From: Aegilops tauschii subsp. strangulata
Taxonomy: Eukaryota; Streptophyta; Magnoliopsida; Poales; Poaceae
DNA length: 64,000 nucleotides
Direction of reading: 5' to 3'
Assembly: GCF_002575655.3 (NCBI RefSeq)
Contig: NC_053036.3
Location: 155,224,627 to 155,288,626, forward strand
Position 1 is the first letter of the stretch. The number at the start of each line of letters is the position of its first letter. Position numbers and translations under genes: made by a program. Of the stretch, positions 21,451-33,012 are shown piece after piece. The notes under the pieces are model-generated. The model ran no database searches. It worked only from the letters and a program-made list of their open reading frames with translations, and was not told where the DNA came from.

Positions 21451-21879
21451 TTAATCGTCCTTATATATTCATCAGTCTTGCTATAAGTCGCAGTAGATGC
21501 TACATAGGTCCGTCGGATCTTACATCAAGATCCGTGCTTTCAAATTTTCTTTTTTCTCTCTTAAATCTCAGTCGAGTGAGACATAGCCACGCCATTAAAC
21601 AGAGGCTCGGGCACCATTAATGGAGACCTTGGGAGAGAGGTGGACGGCAGATGGAGGTCAAAGGGCTCTCCTCCCGATAAGCACGCACAGGGGTCTGATC
21701 GCACGCCTCTCGTACTCAAATAGCTACCCTGCATGGCGCCTCCTAGCTAATAAAAAATGGGGACGCGTGGCGGCACGTAAATGGTACTAGTAAGTAGAAC
21801 GCCCACGGTTTCAATAATACTTGTGTTTCCGATTGTAACGTGACAGCACTTGTTCCAAAATGCCTTCGCAAATCGGACT

Positions 21880-23890
21880 GCAAATTTACCACAGCATGTT
21901 GGTGCCATGTCATGGCACCAAGCCAAGTTTCATTATTTTCATGCGTGTTTTGGATTTACAGGAATTAAAAAACTAAGTTTCTCAATGTTTCCAACCCTGT
22001 CACGACGCCCTGAATTTTGAATTTCATTCCCATTTCTTGCATGGAACCTAGAAATTTACCCGAGGACACACATGTGATTTTTCAACCAACTTTGGTGCAC
22101 TGGAACATGTGCTTGTATTTCAAATTTGAATTATGCACACAAAGGTGACACGTTCCCTCCCAGAACCACGAGCCTTCTTGAGAGAATCTCCGATTTGCAA
22201 GAAGCTTATACCAAAATTTGTTCCTATTCGGCCAATTTTTTTACCACGGCATGGTACTACCATGACATGACACCATGCCAAGTTTCATGATTTTAAAACC
22301 AAGTTTCTCAATGTTCTCGACCGAGCCACGATGCCCAGATGTTTGAATTTTATTCTCATTTTTTGCATGGGACCTACTCCCTCCTTCCATCTATATAGGG
22401 CCTAATGTGTTTTTCAAGACAGCCTTTGACTATTGACAAGATTAATAGCACATGATATGTATACTATGAAAATTATATTATTGGAAGCTCCTTTGACATA
22501 CAAATTTGAAGGTATGCTTTGTGTAAGTTGCATGTCATATATTATTGCTCTAACGTTTGGTCAAAGTTAGCCTCGAAAAACGCATTAGGACCTATATAGA
22601 TGGAAGGAGGGAGTAGAAATTCACCCGAGGACACAAATGTGATTTTTCAACCAACTTTGGTGCACGGGAGCATGTGCTTGTAGTTCAAATTTGAATTATG
22701 CACATTAAATGACCAAAAACTCAATTAATGTGTAAATAAGGCCAAACGAAGCCGGAATAATTCCAAAATTTAACAGGGCACTCATGTAGTTCTATGTTGC
22801 CTTTGTAAATAAACTCAAGGGGGACAACGTATATCGTTTCGCACTCAAAGGTGGCACGTTCCCTCTCAGAACCACGAGCCTTCTTGAGAGAAGCTTCGGT
22901 TTGCAAGAAGCTTATACCAAAATATGTTCCTATTCGGCCAATTTTTTTACCACAACATGGTAGTACCATGACATGACATCCATGCCAAGTTTCATGATTT
23001 TCAGGCGTGTTTTGGATTTACAAGAATTTTAAAACCAAGTTTCTCAATGTTCTCGGTCGAGCCACGATGCCCAGATGTTTTAATTTTATTCTCATTTCTT
23101 GCATGGGACCTAGAAATTCACCCGAGGACACAAATGTGATTTTTCAACCAACTTTGGTGCACGAGAGCATGTGCTTGTAGTTCAAATTTGACTTATGCAC
23201 ATTAAATGACCAAAAACTCAATTAATGTATAAAAAACGACAAACGAACCCGTTATAATTCCAAAATTTAACAGGGCACTAATGTAGTTCTATGTTGCCTT
23301 TGTTAAGAAACTCAAGGGGGGCAGCGTATATTGTTTCACACTCAAAGGTGGCACGTTCCCTCTTAGAACCATGAGCTTCCAAATCGGCCCAATTTTTTAC
23401 CACAACATGTTAGTGCCATGACATGACACCATGCCAAGTTTCATGATTTCCAGGCGAGTTTTGGATTTACATGAATTTAAAATCAAAGTTTCTCGATGTT
23501 CTCGGCCGAGTCATGACGCTCAGATGTTTGAATTTCATTCTCATTTCTTCCATGGGACCTAGAAATTCAACCAAGGACACACATGTGATTTTTCAACCCA
23601 CTTTGGTGCACCGGAGCATGTGCATGCAATTCATATTTAGATTATGCACATTAAAAGTCCAGAAACTCAATTAATGTATAAGAATGACAAATGAACCCGA
23701 AATAATTCCAAAATTTAACAGGGCACTCATATAGTTCTATGTTGCCTCTGTAAATAAAATCAGGGGGAGGCAGCGTATATCGTTCCGCACACAAAGGTGA
23801 CACGTTCCCTCTCGGAACCATGAGGCTTGTTGAGAGAATCTCCGGTTTTGGAAGAGGCTTATACCAAAACTTGTCCCAATTCAGCCAAAA
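21880..23890. repeat. Tandem array of about 450-bp units
   Basis: Units are marked by CATGACATGACACCATGCC (near 21900, 22260, 22960, 23410), TTTTGGATTTACA, GATTTTTCAACCAACTTTGGTGCAC and AATTCCAAAATTTAACAGGGC. Spacing is about 360 (first unit shortened), 700 (with a 237-bp MITE, so about 460) and 449; the fourth unit fades out at 23890. No coding frame is kept. This may be a decayed satellite-like expansion. Confidence 0.85.
22377..22613. mobile_element. Stowaway MITE inside the tandem array
   Basis: The termini CTCCCTCCTTCCATC and GATGGAAGGAGGGAG are inverted and flanked by TA. The neighbouring array units give the empty site GGGACCTAGAAATT, which here reads GGGACCTA-element-TAGAAATT, so insertion at TA with its duplication is proven within the window. 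Confidence 0.95.
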
Positions 23891-24560
23891 ATTATACGTA
23901 TGAAAACAGGGTTTTGATTATCCCAAACATCTCGCTACCTAGACCAATAATGTACTATGATTTGAATTCAACATAAAATAGATACAAATATTTGAATTGG
24001 AGAGCATATGGTACATGTAGTTCATAGTGAAATATGATTACTGCTATATGTATGTTCTTTGTTATCAAGATAATATTTAAATTATTGTATAACTTGACAA
24101 CAATCATATTCAAATAAGGAAAATTGATTCAAATTTAGTCCATATGGTAGACGACAATATATATGTTCACATGGTGGAGTAAAATGTTCATATATGATGG
24201 AAGATCAAAATGTACGACTACATCAATTATAAACCGCAAGGTCACCTAACGATATATTCGAATTCAACATAACGTGGATTCAAAAATCGAAATTCGAGAT
24301 CATGGCATCTGTAATCACATAAAAAGGGACATTACTCTTTCTTTGGTGGGAATTGATTTGTTTTTTGTTGTTGTTGAGGGAAGTGCGAATCAATTTGGTA
24401 CTGTGCAGGGTAATCTTGTTCTCCCGATTTTTTTTACATTTTTCTTGTAGTTTTTTAATGCCATCTATAGCAATATAGTAAAAGGGGACATGGCTCTCTT
24501 GTGTCTTGTATGAATTGTTTTTTTACACGTTAAGTTTGTTCTGCCGAACAAGGAATCCGC
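23891..24560. other. AT-rich stretch, no gene seen
   Basis: Strongly AT-rich sequence without long frames or clear repeats lies between the tandem array and the start of the decayed multi-exon gene. Confidence 0.4.
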
Positions 24561-27500
24561 ACCTTGTTATCCCGAAATTTTCAAGCTCGAGTATCTTTTG
24601 TCTCACCTGCTTTGAAACTCCCGCTTCTTCAACCCGCGCCGCGCCTTGTTATCCTGAAATTTGGACGCGCGCATGAACTCCCTCCTCATCCGAAATCGCT
24701 CCCGCAGCCCAGACACGTGAAATCCCCCTTCTACCCCTCAGCCGGAATGAAGCTCCACATCGCGGTGTCAAAACCGGTGGGGGTACGCTGGTAACTTACC
24801 CTACATTTCGGACAAGCGCGTCCCTAAGCTTGGCTCCCCCCTCCCCCTTCGCCCCCCCCCCCCATTCGTACACCGAGGCCGCCAAAACCCGCGAAACCCC
24901 ACGCTCCTCCGTCAGCCTCCCGACCGCCGCCCAGCCGGAGACTCTTCCCCGACTACGTCGTCCACCGCAACAGCTCGCCGTCCCTCATCCACCGCACTGG
25001 ATGAGGATCCGTTGTCGATCTTGTCGTCCCGCCGGATCAACCGCCCCGTCCTCCACCTCCAAGGAGCTTCCCCGACGTTCGCCTCGTCTATCGCGCCACC
25101 TCAATCCCCACAGCGCCGTCTTGACCTACCCCACCGGAACCGCAGCACCCTCACCAATTCCTCCGATGAAGCCGAGGCCAACTCGGCGTCACCAAGGAGG
25201 TTCTGCACTCACCGCTCCATTTTATCTTTTATTCGATCTCACGGGGCTGCCGGTGCTCGATACCGAGCAGACATGGCGTGTCTCCATCGACAGCGTCGTC
25301 GCCGGCCACATCATCCATGGCGTCTCTCCCCATGTCGTTGCTTCCTCGGCGGCGACTTCCACAACGGCACTAGCTACAGCTGCTCTGGCTCTCGCTCGCG
25401 CTGCGGCTCTGTTCTTGCTGTCGGTCGCGCTGCTGCACTGCTCCTGCTTTCGTTCGTGCTGCTGCTCTGCTCTTGCTCTCGCTTGCACTGGTGCTTCTGC
25501 TGCACGACCTCCGGCAGCTACAGGAGTTGCTGCTTTAGCACTCGCTCGCGGTGCTACTGCACGACTTGCTCTCTGCTAGTGTGTTCCCTGCTCGAGCGTC
25601 TGCTGATTTAGATCACTGCTTCTCTGCTACTAGTGCTCGAACGCCCTAAACATCTATTGCAATGCTCTGTTACTAGTTCAATCAGTTTCGACAGTAAAAT
25701 TCAGTTTCGACTGTGAAGTTCATTTTCTTCAGCTAAGTTCAGAGTGAACAGTACTTACAGCATCTGTCGGAGCGGTCGTGGCGCGGCTGATGCGTTTTAC
25801 ATCTAGCACTTTTTGGTGATGTATTTTACATCATCTATTGCAGATGATATTAGGGTCCCACTTCAGATTAACGTTGTCTGTCTTGTCATGCTTCAGCCTC
25901 GTCGCCGTACACCTTAGCGGAGCTGCTCCAACGACAGAACCGTCCATCACAGCGGAGCAGTACCCTCGGCGCCGTTTCCAGAGGCCTCGGATCTTCTTCC
26001 CCGCCTCCGACTGTCACACCAGCATCATCACCATCCTCCACGTCCAACCCAATGATGCTGAGGTCCACAAGGCTATGCCAAAGAGGTTGTACACTCGTCG
26101 CATCAGTTTGTTTCTCCATTCCTCTGTTCTTCCAATTCATGTGAGCCAAACACCCAGGTTGACTGAAATCCTATGTTTCCAAATGCTATGTTTTGCACGT
26201 GCATTCCTATCCTATTCCTGTGTTTTTCCTGTCCCTGCGTTTATAGAATCCTCCAATTCTAAGGAGCCCTTGCAGATTTACTTCATTTTCAGATAGGCGT
26301 CTAAGAAAACTCTGTGTGTTATGTCCTGCTCCTGCCGTGCCGTCATCCACCCCACCTGAGGTGCACCATCGACAGAAGCGTTCACTGCAGCAGAGATCCC
26401 CCCTGCAGACTTCCTTTCGCCGCCTCAGATCATCTTCCCCATTGCCGGCAGCCACACCAACTGCATTACCATCATCGACTGAGCAGATGAACCTGAGGAC
26501 TACACAGTTTCAGAAGAGAGGTCGCAGTCTTTCTTGTTTGCTTACGTTATACATCAGTTATTATTACCTGCTACTTTATCGTTCAATCTTGAGTTTTGAA
26601 TTGCCCACGGGTCTCATATCGAGCCAGCAACGAATAGTATCTGTCTACTATCTGGTTCATCTGGGGTCTTCTATGTGGTTCATGTTGGGTGGGCAACAAA
26701 CAATAGATGATCCATTGTCTATCTTTTTAAACTGAAGCTATAATCTACCTGCTATCATTAGTTTTGGATCCATCCACTCGTTTGCTACCATCAGTCTTGA
26801 TTTTTGCATGCACCCCTTAGGCCTTACAAAATCTAACTTTTTATTATTATGCATGTCAGATATTGTACACAATTGTACTGAACATGTAGAGAAAAAGAGA
26901 AGACCGTTGCGTGCGAATATAATGTCATGCAGACGCCTCTCCATGGTGGGCGAAGTGCCCCCCCCCCCTCCTGCATTTCCAGATTGTATTCCAAAGGAAG
27001 ATAACTGTTCAGATGGAGATTCAGAAGGAGCCGACCACGCGTGTTTACCACCTGCGGTGTTTGCTCTAACCTGGCATGCTGATGTTGGTCATATCATGCA
27101 TATGGCGCCTTGCATTGCTTACATTATACATCTTATATGTCATCAGCTTAGTTTAGATTTGCTTTGTATGAATGCCACTTGTTTGGTTTCTATATCATAC
27201 TCCCACCATTCCTAAATATTTGTCTTTTTAGAGATTTCAACAAGTGACTACATACGGAGCAAAATGAGTGAATCTACACTCTAAAATATGTCTATATACA
27301 TCCATATGTGGTATCCATTTGAAATCTCTAAAAAGACAAATATTTAGGAACGGAGGGAGTATATGGGAATTATGCAATGCCATCTTCTTTAGCCAGGCAT
27401 CATATACGTGAATCATGCAATGCCATCCGGTTTAGCCAGTCATCGATATGTGAATTGTATTGTGACATATTTTTTCCATAATGTATTCCATTTGTCAACA

Positions 27501-29904
27501 ATGTTTATACATTCATCTACTCTTCCTGTGCATCAGCCATTTGAGTCGGTCATGGGAAAATCTGGAGTGAAAACAAGGTCTTCTGACCAGTCAGTGCTAC
27601 CTGTCGATGCAGATTTCTTGCTGGTTACAGATAGCTCCTCAGAGGAGGATTCAGAGAGAGATGACCAGTCGTATTCCCCCCCCCCCCCCGAGGTGCATGC
27701 TCTAACATGGCTGGGTTATATTGCTCATATCATGCATATGGTGTCTTGCATTGCCATGCCATCTGCTTAGATTAGACATGCTTTGTGTGAATGCCTCCTG
27801 TTTGCTTTCTATATCAGATATGTGAATTATGCAATGCCATGTTTTTCAGCCAGTTATCATATATGTGAATTATGCACCGCCATGGAGCCAGGCATTATAT
27901 ATGTGAATTATCTCATGTCATCTTTTTTTTCATTATGTATTCCATTTGTCGACAATCTGTGTATATTGAACTACTCTTCATGTGTATCAGCCATTTGAGC
28001 CGGTTATGGAAAAATCTGGAGTGAAAACAAGGTCTTCAGAGCAGCCAATGGTACCTGTGGAAGCATATATCTCGATGGTTACAGGGAGCTCCTCAGAGGA
28101 GGATTCAGAGACAGATGACCAGTCCTATATCCCACCTGAGGTGTATGCTCTAAGTTGCAATGTTTATATTTCTCATATGATGCATATGGTGTCTTGCATT
28201 GCTTAGTTTAGACATCATATGCACAATATTGAATTCTATATGCTTAGTTTAGAGATCATACATGCGAGTGCCAGCTGCTTAGTATATGAATCAATTATGT
28301 CAATTATATCATGCCATCCTGTATACTTAGACAACATGTATGTGAATTATTTCATCCCAACCTATTTTAGAAAGACATCATATAGTTTTGTCATGTCATC
28401 CTGTTTAGGTACTCATCATATGTTGAATTATGCCATTATATCCTGTTAAGTTATCCATCATATATCTGAAACTGTGTCATGCTATCCTGTTTAGTTAGGC
28501 ATCATATATGTGAAATTGTGTCATGCTGTCCTGTTTGGTTAGACAACATATATATGAATTACCACATATGTCTATCATACAATGTCTGTACGTTCAATTT
28601 CTTTTCTTGTTTATTAGCCATTTGAATTGGAGGGGGTGATGGCAGTATCTAAGGGAGCAAAAACCCGTTCTTCACAAAAGACAGTGCTACCCGTCGATGC
28701 AGATAGAACCATGGTTGTACTGGCCCACAAACTAGCCCCACCACACATAATCGAGACTCTTCCAGATTGCACACTTACACCGTTGGGCAGAGAACCAGCA
28801 GCAACCCATCTAAACGCAACCCCAGCGGATAGTAACCCACTTATAGTTGACAAAGCACCATGTCCACCACAGAGTACCCCCACACGAGCAGTTTGGAAAG
28901 CTACTGCAGTGCCCAAAGCACGAAGACCACCACAGCTAACCCAAACTCCACGTTTAAAGCAGAAGAGCAACTGTTCTCGGGTCAGATTCCGTAGCTATGG
29001 TCCATACTCCTTTGTTGTTGCATCATTGTATTTACTCATACCAACTACTTTCGAATTTGAAGGATCCAATTGAAACTCCAATGGCGCAACAGGTATGTTT
29101 TAAACCTATTTCTTTAACTGGATTGTTGTTCTAACTTCTTGCTCTATGTTGATTTCAGTTTAAGTTGTATAAACAGTTATGTTCTCATGTGATGCACATT
29201 ACAAGTGCTGCCAATGTTGTGTAGTTTCTCACACTTATATTCTGTCTATGCTGCTGTGTCTTAAAAATATATGAGTTTAACTGTGTCTCTATCTTGATTA
29301 GGGAACATAAACTAGAATGATATGGACAATACAGTGACCATAGTACATAGATATATGTTTGTTTCATGATGTTATCCTGTCCACCTTACTACTGAACCGG
29401 TTTACCAAAATGAGTTTCATACACTACAAGCTAAACCTGTGATGTGTCTGCTTGTTTCTCTTGTAGTATGCAAACAGAATATTAGAGAAGAGCACCCCAC
29501 TATGCAATGGTAGAGAAAGTAATGCAGATAAGGTTCAAGATAGTGAGACAACCCTGTTGGTCTCCAAGAAAGGTGATAAAAACGATCTTGTAGACAGTGA
29601 GAAAACCCCACAGTCCTGCGTTGATGTAGTGTTCGAGTTACTGGCCAGTACCGCTGGCACAAGCTCTTCGAACTCACTGCCTAAATCACTTCGGCTTCTT
29701 CAGTCTTAGCTACAAGCTGAAAGGCATCAGTCAGCTGTGCTGCGGCAAGAAGCCGAAGGACTGAGGAAGTCCCTGCATAATTCAGATGCGTACTTTCTTG
29801 TGCAACAGCAAGCGCTGGAGGATTTAAGCGCCAAACAAGAGAAAGTTAATAAGCTTGCTAAGCATCTTGCCAGCATTATGGGTACCCAGGATATTGTTTC
29901 TTGA
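24560..29904 (+). pseudogene. Decayed multi-exon gene with duplicated exons (possible CACTA accessory protein)
   Basis: A Pro/Ser/Arg-rich first part (24830-25210) recurs in diverged form at 25905-26095 and 26335-26520 (phrases RR..RLRSSSPLPAA, ST..PPEV). Then comes an acidic exon bounded by cag|CCATTTGA and GAG|GT: 27537-27692, 27991-28140 and the longer 28618-29092, each encoding PFE..M, KTRSS, LPVDAD; the first two continue SSEEDSE..DDQS. A more diverged relative lies near 27000-27060. The last exon (29467-29904) encodes a Lys/Glu-rich segment, then a coiled coil (RQEAEGLRKSLHN, KQEKVNKLAKHL) ending GTQDIVS. An in-frame TAG at 29707, a shift near 29040 and a long C run at 27677 break it. 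Its place before the right subterminal repeats suits a TnpA-like accessory gene, but there is no direct proof. The function is unknown. Confidence 0.5.
27200..27359. mobile_element. Stowaway MITE in an intron of the decayed gene
   Basis: The termini CTCCCACCATTCCTAAATAT and ATATTTAGGAACGGAGGGAG are inverted and flanked by TA (27198-27199 and 27360-27361). It lies between two copies of the duplicated acidic exon. Confidence 0.9.
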
Positions 29905-30169
29905 ACTCTTCTGAAGTGGTTTCAGTTCTGGACTTGTTTTGCTGGCGGCGTTTATATGCTGCTTTGTTCCCTATATTTGCACTGGTGGCGAACTTTGATG
30001 CCCAGTGGATGTAATATGTGTAATAGCCGTGATAGCCTAGTATAAGTTGCTTGCTTATTTATTTCCTTGTTGTCTTGTTTATTTGTTTGCTTGTAGTCAG
30101 TGCAGTTCTTTTTCCGCGGTTTGCTAGTGGCTGCAATAACCTATTTTTTAAAACTAGGCCACAATAACC

Positions 30170-31100
30170 ATGGGCTATATTTACTGTAGTGACACTGGGC
30201 CTCCTACGGGCCGTAGAAACAGTGGGCCTTCTATGGGCCGTAGAAATAGTAGGCCTTCTACGGGCCATAGCAACAATGGGCCTTCTAGGGGCCGTAGAAA
30301 CAATGGGCCTTCTACGGGCCGTATCATCAATGGATCTTATACGGGCCGTATGATCGATTGGCCAAACATGGGCCAATAACAGGCCGCATTATGGCCGTAA
30401 ACGGGCTAGAGTTGGAATTGTCCGTTCATGGGCCGACCATAACGGGCCATCGTTAATAGGCCGTATTTGATGACGCTATGAAAACGGCCCAACGTATTAA
30501 TCGACCACAAACGGGCCGACTGTAACCACGGGCTGAATTTGGCCCACAAGCAGAAAATGACGGTAACGGGCCGTAAGTAAACGAATGCTGGAAATGAGCC
30601 CAAGAATAAATGGGCTCTGAGAAGGCCGAAAGATAACATGGGCTGGAAACGTCCCAACGGAATAACGGGCCGTTAATGGGTATAAAGTGATACACTGTAC
30701 ATTACGGGCCAGTTTCACCACGGGCCGTTAATGAGTATAAAGTGATACACTGTTCATTACGGGCCAGTTTCACCACGGGCCATTAATGGGTGTAAAGTGA
30801 TACACTGTTCATTACGGGCCAGTTTCACCACGGGTCGTTAATAGGCCAAGAGTTACATAGGGCCTCATATGGGCCGAAAGACGTCATGGGCCATACATGG
30901 GCCAGAAGTGAAAACGGGCTGGAATCATATTGGATGGCCCAGATTACGCTACTGGGCCTAATTCGGATAGGGCGTAACGGGCCTTGGGTTAGCGGGCTGT
31001 AAATGGGCTATATGCGAATAGGTCGTTAACAGGCTTTCCATGGGCTGGCCCGCCACCTTTTGACCAAGTCAAACGGGCTGGCCATTTCACAGGAATGGGC
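30170..31100. repeat. CACTA right subterminal array of GGGCC motifs
   Basis: Dozens of ACGGGCC, ATGGGCC and GGGCCGTA motifs occur. They include a run of TCTACGGGCCGTAGAAACA units (30195-30350) and three copies of a 58-bp unit (GGGTATAAAGTGATACACTG at 30677, with relatives near 30733 and 30788). The motif differs from the GATGAACAG array at the left end, so the two subterminal arrays are not mirror images. Confidence 0.75.
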
Positions 31101-31289
31101 CTCTGTTGGGCCGTGCCACGTGTCGATGTATCATAGGCGCCTTCCGTCCAATGAGTGGATGACATCTGTCCCAACGATGAGCCGACACGTGTTTCCTCCA
31201 GCCAATGATGATTTTACACGTGGAAAATCCCCATTGGTTGGGGCTGTTAACGGGTTATCGGATCCAAAACCCGACCCGATAGCTTAACA

Positions 31290-31509
31290 GTGTTCCGTTA
31301 CGGTAGATGCCACATGTCGGTCACCCTTGACGAAAGCACTTCTGTGACGCATGAATTATCATCATGGAAGTGGACACTTCCGTGATGATAATTTTGGCAA
31401 TGTCATGGAACACATCTACGACAGCACAGGTATGACTATCTTGATTCTGTCATAAATTTGTCATGGATGTACATGCATGACAGAAAACACGACCTACTGT
31501 GACAAACAC
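31290..31509. repeat. CACTA right end, terminal repeat missing
   Basis: TGTCAT/ATGACA motifs (31395, 31450, 31460, 31478) mirror those just inside the left end. The sequence stops at CTGTGACAAACAC and passes straight into the C1 LTR at GTGGGAGCC. The terminal repeat matching CACTACAAAA is not present. Confidence 0.65.
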
Positions 31510-31921
31510 GTGGGAGCCAATATGAGCATCCAGGTTCCGCTATTGGTTATTGACCGGAGACGTGTCTCGGTCATGTCTACATAATTCTCGAACTCGTAGG
31601 GTCCGCATGCTTAACGTTCGGTGACGATCGGTATTATGAGTTTATGTGTTTTGATGTACCGAAGGTAGTTCGGAGTCCCGGATATGATCACGGACATGAC
31701 GAGGAGTCTCTAAATGGCCGAGACGTCAAGATCAATATATTGGAAGCCTATGTTTGGACATTGGAATGGTTCCGGATGAGTGCGGGCATTTACCAGAGTA
31801 CCGGGAGGTTACCGGAACCCCCGGGGGAGTATATGGGCCTTATTGGGCCTTGGTGGAATAGAGGAGAGGAAGGGAAAAGGTGGAGGGCGCACCCCCTAGC
31901 CCAATCCGAATTGGGTGGGGG

Positions 31922-32469
31922 TGTCGTGGTTCTAAGTCTGATAGTAGAATGGGGGTAGGGATATAGAGGCAAGATCCTAGCTATGGAGAAGCTGTACGCA
32001 CGAGTTTTATGAGTTCAGGCCCTTCTCGGAGGAAGTAACAGCCCTACGTCTCGGAGCCCGGAGGCGGTCGACTGGATTATATGCGTGCGTGTTACAGGGG
32101 GTGCCAACCCTTGTGCATGTGGAGGGGTGGCTTATATAGAGTGCGCCAGGACCCCGGCCAGCCCACGTTACAAGGGATTTAAGGTACATCAAGAGGGGGG
32201 CGTTACTGGTAACGTCCGTAATAAAGTGTTATATATGGCTATTAAGTCTAGGAGTTAATGCTCGACCGTTGCTGTGTAGAGTGACTTTAGGTCTTCTGTC
32301 CGTCGAGTGTTTCTTGTTACGGTCGAGTGATCTTGATTCCTCCGAGTGGAAATGTTTCTGGTCGAGTGGGTGATGGTACCCCTCGAATGCTTTTGGCTTT
32401 AGAGTGATGTCCTTGGGGAGGGTATTTAGGTCAGGCCTGTGACCCTACCCTAGTTACATGTCCTCATCA
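31922..32469 (-). repeat. G1 3' LTR
   Basis: The 548-bp LTR begins TGTCGTGG on the plus strand and ends CCTCATCA. On the minus strand a TATA-like CTATATAAG lies near 32133-32141, upstream of the transcribed part. Confidence 0.9.
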
Positions 32470-32887
32470 TTAGCCCCCGAATGGATCAGGGTTTGAGTCG
32501 AGAAGGAGTTGAAAATACTTCCGACTCATTTTTCGCGCTACGGGTGTGTCTTGTTTTGGATCAACGAACCGAGGTGGTGACACCAACTTCTTTTTCAGTC
32601 ATCTTGATCCATTCCTGGTTTTGTCGAGTGAACTTTTGCTGGAAGAGGTCCGAGTGCTAATGTGGTGGAGATCTTCCATCTGACAAGTTGTTCTGCTGCC
32701 CGCGGATCTTGCGGGATTGGAATTTCAGGAAGCGCGCGGGGCGGAGGAGGCCGCAGTAATCGGGCTGGATAAGGAAAGGCCGCCTCGATTCCCGCGCCGC
32801 CTTTTTTGCCACGTATCACGCGCGCGACTGTTGCGGGATTTGATAAGATTGCCCGGGCCTACAGGTCAGTCACTCGGAAGCAACCCC

Positions 32888-32895
32888 ATATAAGG
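32888..32895 (+). promoter_or_regulatory. TATA box of the G1 antisense gene
   Basis: ATATAAGG on the plus strand lies 118 bases before the ATG at 33013 and about 420 bases inside the LTR. The antisense gene thus has its own core promoter outside the LTR. Confidence 0.5.
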
Positions 32896-33012
32896 CGCCG
32901 GACCGGGGTTTTTGAACAGTGCGTCCTCGTTCTTCTTCTCTCTTCTCAGTTTTCCCCACTGCGCCTGCTCCTGCCCCAGCGCCGCCGCTCCGTTCGAGCT
33001 CCGCCCGCAGCG

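Larger units (their letters stand above)
3514..31509 (+). mobile_element. Large CACTA transposon (Caspar-like), 28 kb, no transposase seen
   Basis: The left end is CACTACAAAAAAAAGAC, the CACTA signature, directly after TAGAATA of the C1 LTR. The LTR resumes at GTGGGAGCC (31510), as shown by the uninterrupted copy AGAATATGTGGGAGCC near 44655. Both ends carry TGTCAT/ATGACA-rich subterminal DNA, followed inward by dense short repeats. I found no TNP2/TnpD-type transposase frame in it, so it is probably non-autonomous. Its interior holds a possible accessory gene (24560-29904) and several host-like genes or fragments. The right terminal repeat (expected TTTTGTAGTG) and the 3-bp duplication are absent, so this end has been clipped. 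Calling it one element rests on the two matching LTR flanks and on the terminal sequences. Confidence 0.75.

Noticed and set aside
24830..25579. 249-aa frame as an independent proline/alanine-rich protein
   Set aside because: It runs into CTG/GCT low-complexity DNA and is open in overlapping phases. Only its first third resembles the repeated Pro/Ser exon of the decayed gene.
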